Positions 44,215 to 54,414 of a stretch of DNA of 64,000 bases are shown one piece after another. Each line of letters begins with the position of its first letter. Position 1 is the first letter of the stretch. The DNA comes from Mantis religiosa (taxonomy: Eukaryota > Arthropoda > Insecta > Mantodea > Mantidae): contig CM060953.1 of assembly GCA_030765055.1 (NCBI GenBank), positions 99,890,201 through 99,954,200 on the forward strand, given 5' to 3'. The position numbers were made by a program, and so were the translations under genes. The notes beneath the pieces were generated by a model, which was given only the letters and a program-made list of their open reading frames with translations, made no database searches and was not told the origin of the DNA.

Positions 44215-45100
44215 TAAACTACTAAAATTAAAATCTTGTCAAGGGCAATGAAATATCTATACAAAATCACTAACTTGGAAGATGGCAATATTATTAAAGA
44301 ATGTTTTCATATTCAAAAGAGAAGAACTGGGGTGGGTCTTGGGCACATAAAATGTATGACTTGTTGAAGCAGATAGGTATGGGTCATTCTTGGATAAATG
44401 CAGAGTATGGGTATAGAGGCTTCTGGAAAGAAGTTAAGCTAAGATTAGAAGATATTGACAGACAAGACATTTTTGCCAATACAAGTGACAAAAGCTCACT
44501 GAGATTATATAGAGAAATAAAAACAACCTGGGAGAGGGAAGGATATATAGATATATGTAGTAAGTTAGGGCGAGAAGGTTTTGCTTGGGCGAGAACAGGA
44601 GTGAGAAACTTGAAAGGTATAGGTCAAGAGTGGGAGCTAGATAAATGTCCATTGTGTGGAGAAGAGAATGCAGATTTCCATTGTATATTAAATTGTAGTC
44701 AAACACATATGGAGAGAGCAGGCTTGGCTACGTAAATGGGACAATTTGGGGGGTGAAGTAGTAATTAGAAAAATGTTGCCAGTAAAAGGAGAAAAGAACA
44801 GGAGAAATATAGGGAATTATTTAGGGAAAGCTAAAGAGAGATGGCTAAGAACAATTAAGAGAAAAATGTAGAGTGGGATAGGTGAAATGGCAAAAAGTGT
44901 AAAAACGAGCAGAGGGCCTCCAATACACAAAAACCTAGGGTTAGGTGTACTGGGACCGAATTATTACTCAATGGTGGGCAACATGATAGGATTTCCAGGA
45001 TTTAAGAATATATGGCATTTTTCGGTATGGATTTTATAATTGTAATCTTGATTTTGTATTTCCATTTGTTGATGTAAAAGAAGATAAATTACTATTACTA
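44215..45100 (+). pseudogene. LINE ORF2 C-terminal fragment, unclassified
   Basis: The frame 44301-44735 continues a reading that begins with KYLYKITNLEDGNI. It includes REIKTTWEREGYID, GFAWARTGVRNLKG and a Cys/His motif (CPLCGEENADFHCILNC) typical of LINE ORF2 tails. Further open but frameshifted pieces run to about 45038 (NIGNYLGKAKERWLRTI). No reverse-transcriptase core remains. I cannot place the clade. Confidence 0.65.
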
Positions 45101-45136
45101 CTATTACTAGTATAAGTAAATATTTTCTTAAGTTAA

Positions 45137-45290
45137 TTGTGGTTTTAGTTAGTGTAATCTATCCTCTATAGAGAAATCCCAACAGCTCCTGGGCATGCCT
45201 GCCTCTGAACTTAGTCCCTGAGTTCCAGTCTGTCCATGTGGCATCTCAATCCACATCCATAGATGGCCAGGTCGTGACATTTTTGGTATG
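45137..45290 (+). repeat. Repeat R, right part (copy 1)
   Basis: Matches 57205-57350: TGTGGTTTTAGTTA, TATAGAGAAAT-CCAAC, GGTCAGGTCGTG-like end. Together with 44114-44205 it gives the filled version of the repeat seen uninterrupted at 57 kb. Confidence 0.8.
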
Positions 45291-46159
45291 AGGCGCGGGT
45301 AGAATTTTCTTAAAAAGTCGATTTAGGAGTTTCTAAATTTATTTTAAGAAAAATGTTTTAGTGAAATATAGTAATTGCCGTAGGAAACTTGCTATCACGT
45401 GCAGGATTTTTTTCTTATATCGCCATCTTGTTCAAATTTCTAAGGTTTGATGGTTAGGTAAATTGAAATAATTGATTTTATTAGAAAAGAAAAAGAAAAC
45501 AATTAAAGATTTTAAACGGGTGTTGTATTCCAAGTTCTGTGCTAACAGGAATTCCAACGAGTAATATTTTGTGACAATCATTCGCTACGTGTTTTACATA
45601 CGTGAGCTAATTTTGTTGTATTTGGGAAAGTGTATGTGAAAATAATAATGAAACAAACTGTATTTCTTTTAGCATGTTTCATTAGCACTAATGATGTGGG
45701 TTTTTTTTATGCGATTTGGATGTACGGTCCTAGTTAAGAATAGAAACTGTTAAGCAGTCATGGCCTCAATTTAAAAGTGCTAACAGCCACTCAGTTGTAG
45801 TTCACATCGTCCGTTCTCTATTCTGATTAATATAATAGTAGCATTGTTTTTAATTTTAATTTAAAGGGTAATATTCTGTAGTAGTATTTTTGAGGATAGT
45901 GTTCATTTTGTTAAATTTTACCTTTTTATTGAGGTGGTTTAAAGTGATTAAAACAAGTGTTTTGTACATGTTTGAATGATTTTTTTTTTTCTTTTACACA
46001 ATTGCTGAGTGATAAATGTGAGTCATTTTAGTACGTGGAACAAGAACGTGAATGTTTTATTGTGAAGGTAAAGATTTTATTTCTTGTTGCGCAAGTTTTA
46101 GTGGTATTTTCTTGTGGGATCTGCAGTTCGTTCATAATGAAAGGTTTGTTACCGTGTCT

Positions 46160-46160
<1 letters not shown>
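45291..46160. other. AT-rich sequence without recognisable gene
   Basis: No long open frame, RNA gene or repeat family was recognised. TA- and T-rich runs are common. Confidence 0.5.
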
Positions 46161-46164
<4 letters not shown>

Positions 46165-46204
<40 letters not shown>

Positions 46205-46350
46205 TGTGTGTGGGTGTGTGGGTGGGTGGGTGGGTGCGTGCGTGAATGGGTGCGTGAATGGGTGCGTGAATGGGTGCGTGAATGGGTGCGTGAATGGGTG
46301 CGTGAATGGGTGCGTGAATGGGTGCGTGCGTGTGTGTGTGTTAGTTAGTT
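46165..46350. repeat. (TG)n microsatellite and GGGTGCGTGAAT minisatellite
   Basis: A TG tract (46165-46220, with interruptions) runs into GTGGGTGGGTGGG and then seven to eight copies of a 12-bp unit GGGTGCGTGAAT up to about 46328. TG and TTAG units follow. The frames across it (Cys-Val, Trp-Val-Arg repeats) are not genes. Confidence 0.95.
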
Positions 46351-46417
46351 AGATGTGTGTTAGTAAGTTCCTCTTTGGTAATGGGCCACGCGCATTGTCT
46401 GCTTTTTATTTTCCTGA

Positions 46418-46825
46418 TCATATCGGTTCTTTGTTTATGATTGGACATCGGAATATTATGTGGTCTACTGTTTGTTCCTCTTCTTGACATTTGCCTACTG
46501 GGGTATCATACCGATGGCGGTATGAACGGAGCTTTCCGTGTCCTGTGACAATTGCTGTAAACTCTTGGCAAATGGGCAGTTCTTGTTTTAGTCTATTTCT
46601 CACGGATGGGAAGAATTCTTTGGTGATGGCTCCTTTCCTTGATGCTGTCCATTGTAGTTGCCATGCGTTCAGTCCAGTGTCTGTCTCTATACTTATCAGG
46701 ACTTCTTTAGGTGTTTTATTACATTGTATTTCACGATCTTCCCCAGCAGCCTCTTTTGCTAGTCTGTCTACTATTTCATTGCCATATATGCCTGGGTGTG
46801 CTTTCACCCATCCAAAATGCAGCAT
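46418..46825 (-). pseudogene. LINE RNase H end and C-terminal zinc motif
   Basis: Reads FGWVKAHPGIYGNEIVDRLA, the final RNase H motif with His and Asp. It then runs to a tail with TGHGKLRSYRHRYD and CQEEEQTVDHIIFRCP, the ORF2 terminal zinc-type motif. It is separated from the upstream frame by a short frameshift around 46826-46876. Confidence 0.85.
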
Positions 46826-46876
46826 CCAGTCTGATGTTCTCAGGTCGAGGATTTTAGCTTTGATTGCCTCAGTCAG

Positions 46877-48019
46877 CTAAGTGTGATTCGAATTGTTTTT
46901 AAGAAGATCCAGTGTTATCCTGCTATCAGTGAACAATGCAACTCGTTTATCAGCGTACCCTTCATTTTCTAGTTCCATTAGTTTCTTCAGCGCCTCAAGA
47001 ATTGCAAGTTGCTCTGCCTGGTTATTTGAGCATCGAGCATGCAGCTTGAACCTTAACTTATGGGTCAACATGCCGTTTATAAATATTACTGCCGCTTCGC
47101 CAACTTTGTCTCCCATTTTGCTGCCGTCTGTGTATATTTCAAATGCGTATGTACTGTTATTGTCTGTCTCATATATTGAAGAATTTTGTGCCGGGTGTCT
47201 CCAGTGTCGCATTTCTACTAATGCATCGTATTCCTCACTGTGAGCTCTTGTTGTCAGATAAGTCCTTACCTTTCCCTCTATGGTTACTTGTAGAGGTTGT
47301 GTACCAGCTATTACACATGAAGCCTCATATAATACTGTACGGAATGCTTTAGCAATTTTTATATTAATTGGTCTCTGCACTCTTCTGTACTTAATAATGT
47401 TCTTGTATTTCTTTATGGCTTCTATCCACACTCGTGAACCATATGTCATCGCTGGAACTATGGCTCCTTCATAGATCGTTCTTGGAGATCTGTATCCTAA
47501 TCTCCATTGTAGTTTGGCTGTCCGTGATAACATATTGACGAGTTTAATGGATTTTTCTGCAGTATGGGCTATGTGCGCACTGAAGTTGAAGTTGCTGTCA
47601 AAGTAGATGCCTAAGTATTTCATTTCCTCCGTTTGTCTGAGTTTCTTGTTGTTTAAGTAAATGCTGATTTCTTTATCTTCGTTTCTCTTTCTGGAGATAA
47701 ACAGAGTCTGCGATTTCTTGTCATTGAATTCTAGTTTGTTGTCTGTGGCCCAGTTCTGGATCTTCAGTATGTCCTGGTTCGCCTTGTTTTCTGCTTCGAG
47801 CTTGGATGTTCCTCTTGTTAAGATGATAACATCGTCTGCGAAAGCAATCACTTTTGTTCTTCTGGTGAGCTGTAGATTTAACATACTGTTGTACATAATA
47901 TTCCAAAATCCTGGCGCGCAGCAAGATCCTTGAGGACACCCTTTCTGGACTTCTTTCACGGTCGTGTAATTATTTATTGATAATGTTGTTTTCCTATTGC
48001 TGAAGTAGTTGGAAGCCAA
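46877..48019 (-). CDS. LINE reverse transcriptase and first half of RNase H
   Basis: A 380-codon frame: KGCPQGSCCAPGFWNIMYNS, then VIAFADDVIILT (FADD catalytic box), then KLEFNDKKSQTLFISR, LGIYFDSNFNFSAH and a thumb region. RNase H starts with FEIYTDGSKMGDKVG (Asp), AEQLAILEAL (Glu) and VALFTDSRITLDLL (Asp). The frame ends at 46877 through a small frameshift and RNase H continues in the next feature. Upstream of 48019 the palm Asp motif LTSLDVKGAFN is visible in a separate frame near 48100. Confidence 0.88.
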   Translation of the reverse strand: MASNYFSNRKTTLSINNYTTVKEVQKGCPQGSCCAPGFWNIMYNSMLNLQLTRRTKVIAFADDVIILTRGTSKLEAENKANQDILKIQNWATDNKLEFNDKKSQTLFISRKRNEDKEISIYLNNKKLRQTEEMKYLGIYFDSNFNFSAHIAHTAEKSIKLVNMLSRTAKLQWRLGYRSPRTIYEGAIVPAMTYGSRVWIEAIKKYKNIIKYRRVQRPINIKIAKAFRTVLYEASCVIAGTQPLQVTIEGKVRTYLTTRAHSEEYDALVEMRHWRHPAQNSSIYETDNNSTYAFEIYTDGSKMGDKVGEAAVIFINGMLTHKLRFKLHARCSNNQAEQLAILEALKKLMELENEGYADKRVALFTDSRITLDLLKNNSNHT

Positions 48020-48317
48020 AGTAAGAAGGTTCTTTGGACACTTTAAGTTCTTTTAAGTTTTTTAGGATGCTGGACCACCATGCGCATTAAATGCACCTTT
48101 TACATCAAGGCTCGTTAGGATTATGCACGGTTTTGATCTCAAGCCTTGTTAAATGAAATGTTTTACCGCCATCGCTGCATCTATTGTTCCTCTTTGGGGA
48201 GTAAACCCATATTGATTTTTATTGAGTAGATCATTGGATCGTACATGGTAGTTAATTCTGTCTATCATTAGTTTCTCAAGTAATTTTCCGCAAACATTTA
48301 TCAAAGTGTGTGTTAGT

Positions 48318-48551
48318 GTGTGTGTGCGTGCACGTGCGCCTGTGTGTTGCAACAGTGAAAGATAGTGAAATTTTCCTAAACTGTGTCCTCAAGTTATGGT
48401 GAGTTAAAATTATTTTTCTGCTTCATTTTTAACAGGTTGTGTTTCTTGCTGTAAGTTTTCTACTGTATTTAACTGTGTATTTAACGTTGTATTTTTCTTC
48501 CTTTCTTAAATTGGAAGTTCTAAATTTAGTGTAATGTTTCTGGGAATTGGA

Positions 48552-48585
<34 letters not shown>

Positions 48586-49364
48586 GGTAAGGTTCTTTAC
48601 CTTATTTATTTTAAGGCATCTTCGGAATAATAAATACAAAATTTAGGTCAGGACGTTTAGGTTTTTCTTTGCAATGTTAAATTATCTCAGTCAACAAATA
48701 ATCTTCTTTGCAGTGAGGTTATAATGTAATTCTTTGCAATAGTAATTTATTTCCAGGTATTACTAAATTTTATTTTATTTTGGTTAGTAAATTTTGAATA
48801 ACTGTGCATTTTCAGGTTTGTTATGTTTAAATTATCCTTGATTTGTCAAAAATTGTGTGTAAATTCTGACACTGTCTCTGTTGTGTGTCGCTGAACTTTT
48901 TCAGATGTGATGCTGCTGTATCTTCTTTGTCTTTCTGTCTATGATACTGCAAGTGTGTTTGTTTTCCAGGTGGTCGGTGAAATGTGCCACAGGATTATTA
49001 TGTATGTTTGATGTATTTGAGATATTTTAGCTTCAAGGAAGTGCTGAAATGCCACCTTGGATGCGGTGTGGATGTTTAAGTTGTGAGAATATTTTATCTG
49101 TAGTTGTGAAGCTTTACAGGGTAGCTGATATGTGCCTGTAGGATGGATCGTTCATAGCTTGTCACGAAGCTGATACGTACCTCAAAAGCGTTAAGATGTG
49201 TTTATTATTTTGAGAGAATGTGTTGCAATGATATGCTATGTGTGTTTTCGTGCAGCAGATTTATGTGATAGTGTCAACATAGTACAAAACAAAATTGTAT
49301 TTTGAATGATTAATTTTTTTAAAAGTTGATCAAGTGTCCTAATTTATTTCATTTAGGCCCTAAC
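48318..49364. other. Non-coding stretch with a T tract
   Basis: No gene recognised. A TG-rich edge at 48318-48350 continues the microsatellite. A run of about 27 T at 48559-48585 could be the tail of an old minus-strand retroposon with no identifiable body. Confidence 0.5.
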
Positions 49365-49377
49365 ATTCTGAACCTAT

Positions 49378-49863
49378 TTTAGTTGATTGATGGAAATTAA
49401 TCATTTCTCCACACTAGCCGTGTATAGGCTAAGGCTTTTGATAGTCAACTTGAAAAATTCAATGCCATGGCCGGGATTTGAACCACGGATCTCCTGGTTT
49501 CCGTCCTCGCTCTTAACCTTTGAGCTACCATGGCCAACGTGCCTTCCTGACATTACATTCTCCAGTTGACTCATATTTCCCCTGTAGACCACTAGGGGCT
49601 CTCGCATCCGAGATACACCGTTCGTGGCGACATACTATCGTAAGTACTTAAGTCCCAGGCTTCATCATTTAACTCTTATTATTTTAGTTAATTGATGGAA
49701 ATTAATCATTTCTCCACACTAGCCGTATATAGGCTAAGGTTTTTGTTAGTCAACATGAAAAATTCAATGCCATGGCCGGGATTTGAACCACGGATCTCCT
49801 GGTTTCCGTCCAGTCGCTCTTAACCTTTGAGCTACCATGGCCAACGTGCCTTCCTGACATTAA
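49378..49863 (-). repeat. S2 tRNA-like repeat, inserted as a dimer
   Basis: Two head-to-tail units on the minus strand, each with the GCCATGG...CCATGGC tRNA-like head and the TTCCATCAAT end. They are separated by the same linker as at 5 kb. A 13-bp duplication ATTCTGAACCTAT flanks the pair (49365-49377 and 49864-49876). The first unit's head has lost a few bases in the anticodon arm (GCGAGGACGG for GCGACTGGACGG). Confidence 0.92.
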
Positions 49864-49876
49864 ATTCTGAACCTAT

Positions 49877-50815
49877 GCTTTACTTGTTTTCTGTTTCTAT
49901 GTTTTGTCAATGTTTGTGCGCTATGGCATCTAATAATATTTTGTGGTATTTATTACTTATATACTATGCATGCTTATTTCATTGTTTGGGATTCAAGTGC
50001 ATGTTCTGGTATGTGTAATTTGCATATGATAGAGTATGGTTATGTTGCATGAAGAGAGCATGCGCATTGATAGAATTCAATGTTTCATTATTGATGCTAA
50101 TAGGAAATAGTTAGCCTTAGCACTTCACCTATAAAGCGTGTTATGCCATGGTTAGAAAATAGTTGTACTAATGTATAAAAGAGAGAAAAACATAGTCCAT
50201 GAAGTAAGAAAGTAATGAATGTGAAGAAAAGGAAGTTAAAAGGAAGATTATTATTTTGAAGGGAATATTGTTTCCATTTTAGAGTTGCAATTATGTCAGT
50301 ATGTTATTTCAAAATATTTAAGTGTTAATATGTCTATTTCAAGTCAATAGTTGGTCATATGTGAAAGTGTCTTGCAATACACTTTGTAATTGAGTCAGTG
50401 TTTTGTGTGAAGATTCTAAATACAATTTTAAAAAAAGCAAATATATTGTCAACACCAGCAAGATTATTTATTGTAACTCTAGTATTTAAGATTTTAGCAT
50501 CTAGATTAGGTAGTGTACACTATCTTTTCAAGGGTACCCTTAAATTAGGTTTATTTGTGGCCACACAAACACATGTTTTTTGTATTGTTAGTATGGATTT
50601 ATCTTTGGTAATAGATACCTCTCAGATAACACATTGATTACTCCACGTGGAGTGAACATCTATCATTCATTTTGATTCTTGCGAATTCCATTGGCTGAAG
50701 TGATGCGTTCGTTGGTGCTTAGCACAGTTCCAAGAACTGCAGCAGTTCCCCTCTCACTCTTACAAGAATAATCAGCGCGTTTTCTGAGAGATTCTATTAA
50801 CAAAGATAAAGGTAT
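49877..50815. other. No recognisable gene
   Basis: AT-rich. A 79-codon plus frame at 50398-50637 has no recognised motif. GGTA directly before element C at 50811-50814 may be part of a target duplication. Confidence 0.45.
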
Positions 50816-51204
50816 TGTTACCCAAGCGGCAAACTCCACGATGCCGATCAATAAAGGCCGGTGGAGGGTGGGGAGACCGCAGGGGTGGCTGGGTCTTCGT
50901 TTACCCCTCCTCCTGCCGACCGAAGGAGCGCGAAGCATCGAGAATGTTTCCCCCTCCATAAAAAGGAATTCTCGAGAAACTTCGGGCCACCGATCAATAC
51001 AGGAGAGGCGACCGGCAGTTGCATTGAGTCAGTCGTGACGAGTGTGTAAGGAGCACTCTGTACGTGAACAGACGAACTGGCGAAATTGTAATTGTGTACA
51101 TTACGAAATTCTATGTAATTGTGACATTGGAATAAGGTGGAAATAAAGAACATTTTTGAGTGGTGTATTTGGACTTTTATTTCACGAACCCACAAAGTCA
51201 CAAC
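50816..51204 (+). mobile_element. 5' LTR of Gypsy element C
   Basis: About 389 bp, TGTTACCCAAGCGG to ACAAAGTCACAAC, repeated at 55836-56234 with high identity. The U5 part carries GGAAATAAAGAACAT and ACGAACCCACAAAGTCA, also seen in the LTRs of A, B and D. Confidence 0.92.
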
Positions 51205-51222
51205 TGGTGTCAGGAGTGGGAT
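51205..51222 (+). promoter_or_regulatory. Primer-binding site of element C (tRNA-Leu type)
   Basis: TGGTGTCAGGAGTGGGAT immediately follows the LTR. It is complementary to the 3' end expected of insect leucine tRNAs (…ATCCCACTYCTGACA-CCA). The tRNA identity is from general knowledge of that acceptor end. Confidence 0.75.
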
Positions 51223-51229
51223 AACGGCC

Positions 51230-52330
51230 ATGGAATCGGCTCTGGAAAAGATTTTACACAAAATGGAAGAAATGAAGGCCGAAATAACAGCGAAGACGGA
51301 AGCGGCGAATAACAACCTGGCCGCAGAGCTGAAACAAATAAGGACCGCGAAGATGACCGAATTTACCACGGAGATGAAAGCGGCAAACGAGGTCCTTGCC
51401 GTGAAGTTCGAAGAGCAGCTGACCGGCGTGAGAGATGACGTCACAGAGCTCGGCAAGCGGATGGGTCAAGTGGACGAGCACGTCGAAGATTTGGCAAGCC
51501 GCGTTGACGAGCTGGAGGGAAAGGCTGACAGCAACGCAAAGTCCCTGAACTCCATGGTGGAGGACGTCATCAGCAGGAGGTTAAAGGGTTTAAAGGTCAA
51601 CGCACCGGGACGCGACTTAACATCTGCACGCGTCAAAGCTCCTAAATATGACGGCGCGTCAACGTTTGAGGTCTTCCGCCGCCAATCCGACGCAGTGGCT
51701 AAGCACAACAAATGGTCACCAGAGGAGGAGGCCACACAGTTAATAGCCAGCCTCCAGGGTGGGGCCGCGGAAGTCCTGAACGCGGTACAGACAACAGTGG
51801 CGCCCAAGGACATCTGGGAGGCCCTGGAGAATCGTTTTGGAAACCACCGCTTAGCCGCAGCGTACCGCAGCCAGCTAAAGGCAAGGTCACAGCAGCCAGG
51901 GGAGAGGCTGCAGGAGTTCGCCCTGGCAGTTGAACAACTGGCTAGCAAGGCCCAAGTCGACCTAACACCAGAGTTGGTATCCCGGGAAACTGTCTACACA
52001 TTCGTTGACGGGGTACGGGACACGGAGGTTCGTCAGCGCCTAATGCTCGGCGATTATAAAACAATCCACGAGCGCTAACGGCAGCATTAAGGATGGAGGC
52101 GGTCAAGGTAACAGCTATCTTGTCGTCGAGAACGAGGAGTGTCCACTGCTCCGTAGACAGAAGACCAGCAGAGGGACGCCGGCGAACGCCTAGTGGCCTG
52201 TATTGGGGTTGTGGACAGCCGGGACACCTAGAGAGACTGCCGACACCAGGGAGGGCAGCCGGAAGAACGAGTAAGGCCCGGCGTGGAGAGCGGCACGTCG
52301 GCGCCATTACACCATCCCCTCGAGTGACAC
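51230..52330 (+). pseudogene. gag: Element C gag
   Basis: The start is the ATG at 51230 (MESALEKILHKMEEMKAEI), just after the primer site; an earlier in-frame ATG at 51137 lies in the LTR and is unlikely. A coiled coil covers residues 1-110, then VDEHVEDLASRVDELEGK, TFEVFRRQSDAVAKHNKW, RFGNHRLAAAYRSQLKARS and RQRLMLGDYKTIHE. A 1-bp frame change at about 52075 precedes the C-terminal part. The zinc knuckle is decayed (GCGQPGHLERLPT, last Cys lost). Confidence 0.9.
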
Positions 52331-52884
52331 TGTGCGCCGTCAGCCGGCGTATGGATGACAGCCTCATCGCGGACGGCTGGGTAAAAGGAAAGCCGTGCCA
52401 CGTGCTGGTGGACACCGGGGCGGCCGTGTCCATCATCAGACCTGACGTGGCGAAGGGTTTGCCGACGAGGAAGCCGAGCCGACCATATCAGTTTGTGACG
52501 GCATCGGGCGACACCTTGCCTGTGGAGAAGGTGGCCCTGCTAGAGCTGACCTTGGGACGCAGTGCCGTGCGTCTGTGGGTGTTCGTCGCCAAGGTGGCTG
52601 AGGTGATTTTGGGACTGGATGCCCTCAGGAGCCACGAGGCGACGGTCGACGTCGGCAGGAAGGTCCTGAGGCTCAACGGAGAAGAGGTCATACTCCGTCA
52701 ACCCGAAGAGCGCCTTGGAATTTGCAGGGTCGTCTTGAGCGAAGACGTGATTGTCCCAGCGAGGAGCGAGGTGGTGGTGACGGCGCGACTGGAAGGCCAG
52801 AGAACCAGCAACATGATGCTGGACCAGAAGACGCCTGTACGCGGACTGTGTGTAGCCAGGGCATTGCTGCCGTGCCGAGGGTAG
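52331..52884 (+). pseudogene. Element C protease
   Basis: Reads SLIADGWVKGKPCHVLVDTG, with intact DTGA in LVDTGAAVSIIRPDV, and the C-terminal signature VILGLDALRSHEATVDVG. It lies in the same open frame as the end of gag (52093-52884). The frame closes at 52882, before a stretch with shifted frames that leads to reverse transcriptase. Of the four family copies this is the one whose protease loop is unaltered. Confidence 0.85.
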
Positions 52885-54414
52885 GTGCCAGTGAGACTGC
52901 TAAATCCAACGGACACCGATCACGACGTCCAGGCGGGACGGAGTTGGGAACGTGCGAGCCCGTGGTGAGCGTAACAGCAATCGACAAGACACAAGAGCCG
53001 GTGCCGACGCAACACCTGGGGCCACGGCTAGAAGGCTTACTGGAGAGGGCGGCCGACCACCTGACTGCAGAACTGGAGAAAGTTCGACAACTGCTGAGAC
53101 GGTATTAGCACGTCTTCAGCCAAGGTGATAGTGACTACGGGCGCACGTACAAAGTGCTTCACCGCATCGACACCGGGGATGCCCAGCCTATTCGGCAACC
53201 ACATAGACGCGTTCCGCTGGCGAAGGAAAGGGCGCTACGACACATGCTGTAAGACATGAGATCCAGGGGAGTGATTGAAGAGTCTGACAGCCCTTGGTGT
53301 TCCCCTGTAGTCTTGGTGACGAAGAACGGCGAGCTACGCTTCTGCGTGGACTACAGAAAGCTGAACGCTGTCACCCGGAAGGACTGCTTCCCCTTACCCC
53401 GGATTGACGACACCCTAGCTGGTGCGCAGTGGTTCTCGACCCTGGACCTGAAGTCGGGCTACTGGCAGGTAGCTCTAGATCCGAGAGACAAAGATATGAC
53501 CGCATTCTCGACAGGCCAAGGGCTCTGGCAGTTCACAGTTATGCCCTTTGGCCTCTGTAACGCACCAGCTACCTTCCAACGCCTCATGGAGTTAGTGATG
53601 AGAGGACTGACTTACGACGCCTGCCTGCTATACCTGGACATCATCATCGTCGGTAAAACTTTTGAAGACCATCTCGAGAATCTGAGTAATGTGCTGCAGA
53701 GACTGCAGGCGACCAACTTGAAGCTGAACGCGAAGAACTGCCAGCTCTTCCGCAAGGAAGTGAACTACTTGGGCCACAGTGTCAGCAACCGGAGTGGCCA
53801 CAGACCCGGAGAAGACACAGGCTGTGAAAGGTTCGCCTCGCCCAAAGGATAAGAAAGAGTTGCGTAGTTTCCTGGGGCTGTGCAGTTATTACCGACCCTT
53901 CATAAAGGGGTTCTCTAACATCGCCAAACCCCTCACCCGCCTGACAGAGGAACACCGGCCTTATGTGTGGATGGAGGACGCCGAAGACGCTTTCCAGCAC
54001 CTGAAGATGACCCTGTGCGGCACTCGAAATTTGGGATTTCCACAACCAGGTGGCGCCTTCATTGTGGACACCGACGACAGCGACCATTGCATTGGAGGTG
54101 TCCTATCGCAGATCCAGGACGGCCATGAGCGGGTGATAGCGTACTACAGCAACACGCTATCCAAGGCAGAGAAGAACTACTGCGTCACCCGGCGAGAATT
54201 TTTGGTGGTAGTAAAGACCTTGGAGCACTTCCACAAGTACCTGTACGGTCAGCCATTCCACCTGAGGACTGACCATTCCGCCCTAACCTGGCTATTGAGC
54301 TTTAAGAACCTGGAAGGCCAGACAGCACGTTGGGTTCAGAGGCTGCAGGAGTACGACTTCACCTCGGAACATAGCAGAGAGAAGGGCCACGGTAACGTGG
54401 ACGCTATGTCCTGA
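52885..54414 (+). pseudogene. pol: Element C reverse transcriptase and RNase H
   Basis: The open part 53256-53852 has GVIEESDSPWCSPVVLVTKN, FCVDYRKLNAVT, STLDLKSGYWQVAL (Asp) and MPFGLCNAPATFQRLM. The catalytic box reads YLDIIIV instead of YLDDIIV, losing one Asp. A frameshift near 53800 leads into 53779-54414: RSFLGLCSYYRPFIKGFSNI, RNase H VDTDDSDHCIGGVLSQ, CVTRREFLVVVKTLEHF and TDHSALTWLL, ending with a TGA after DAMS. In copy A that position is Gln. Confidence 0.9.

Larger units (their letters stand above)
46365..48306 (-). mobile_element. R1/I-type LINE with RNase H, inserted in a TG microsatellite
   Basis: An 11-bp duplication TGTGTGTTAGT brackets it (46354-46364 and 48307-48317). On the minus strand it opens inside the reverse transcriptase (INVCGKLLEKLMIDRINYH, YGFTPQRGTIDA) and runs to an RNase H and zinc motif near the left end. 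It is 5' truncated, lacking the endonuclease. One long frame covers 48019-46877 and a second 46825-46418. Confidence 0.88.

Noticed and set aside
46035..46352. Cys-Val and Trp-Val-Arg repeat ORFs
   Set aside because: They are frames across a (TG)n tract and a 12-bp minisatellite.
51699..51948. Antisense ORFs opposite C gag
   Set aside because: They mirror the gag frame and have no independent motif.
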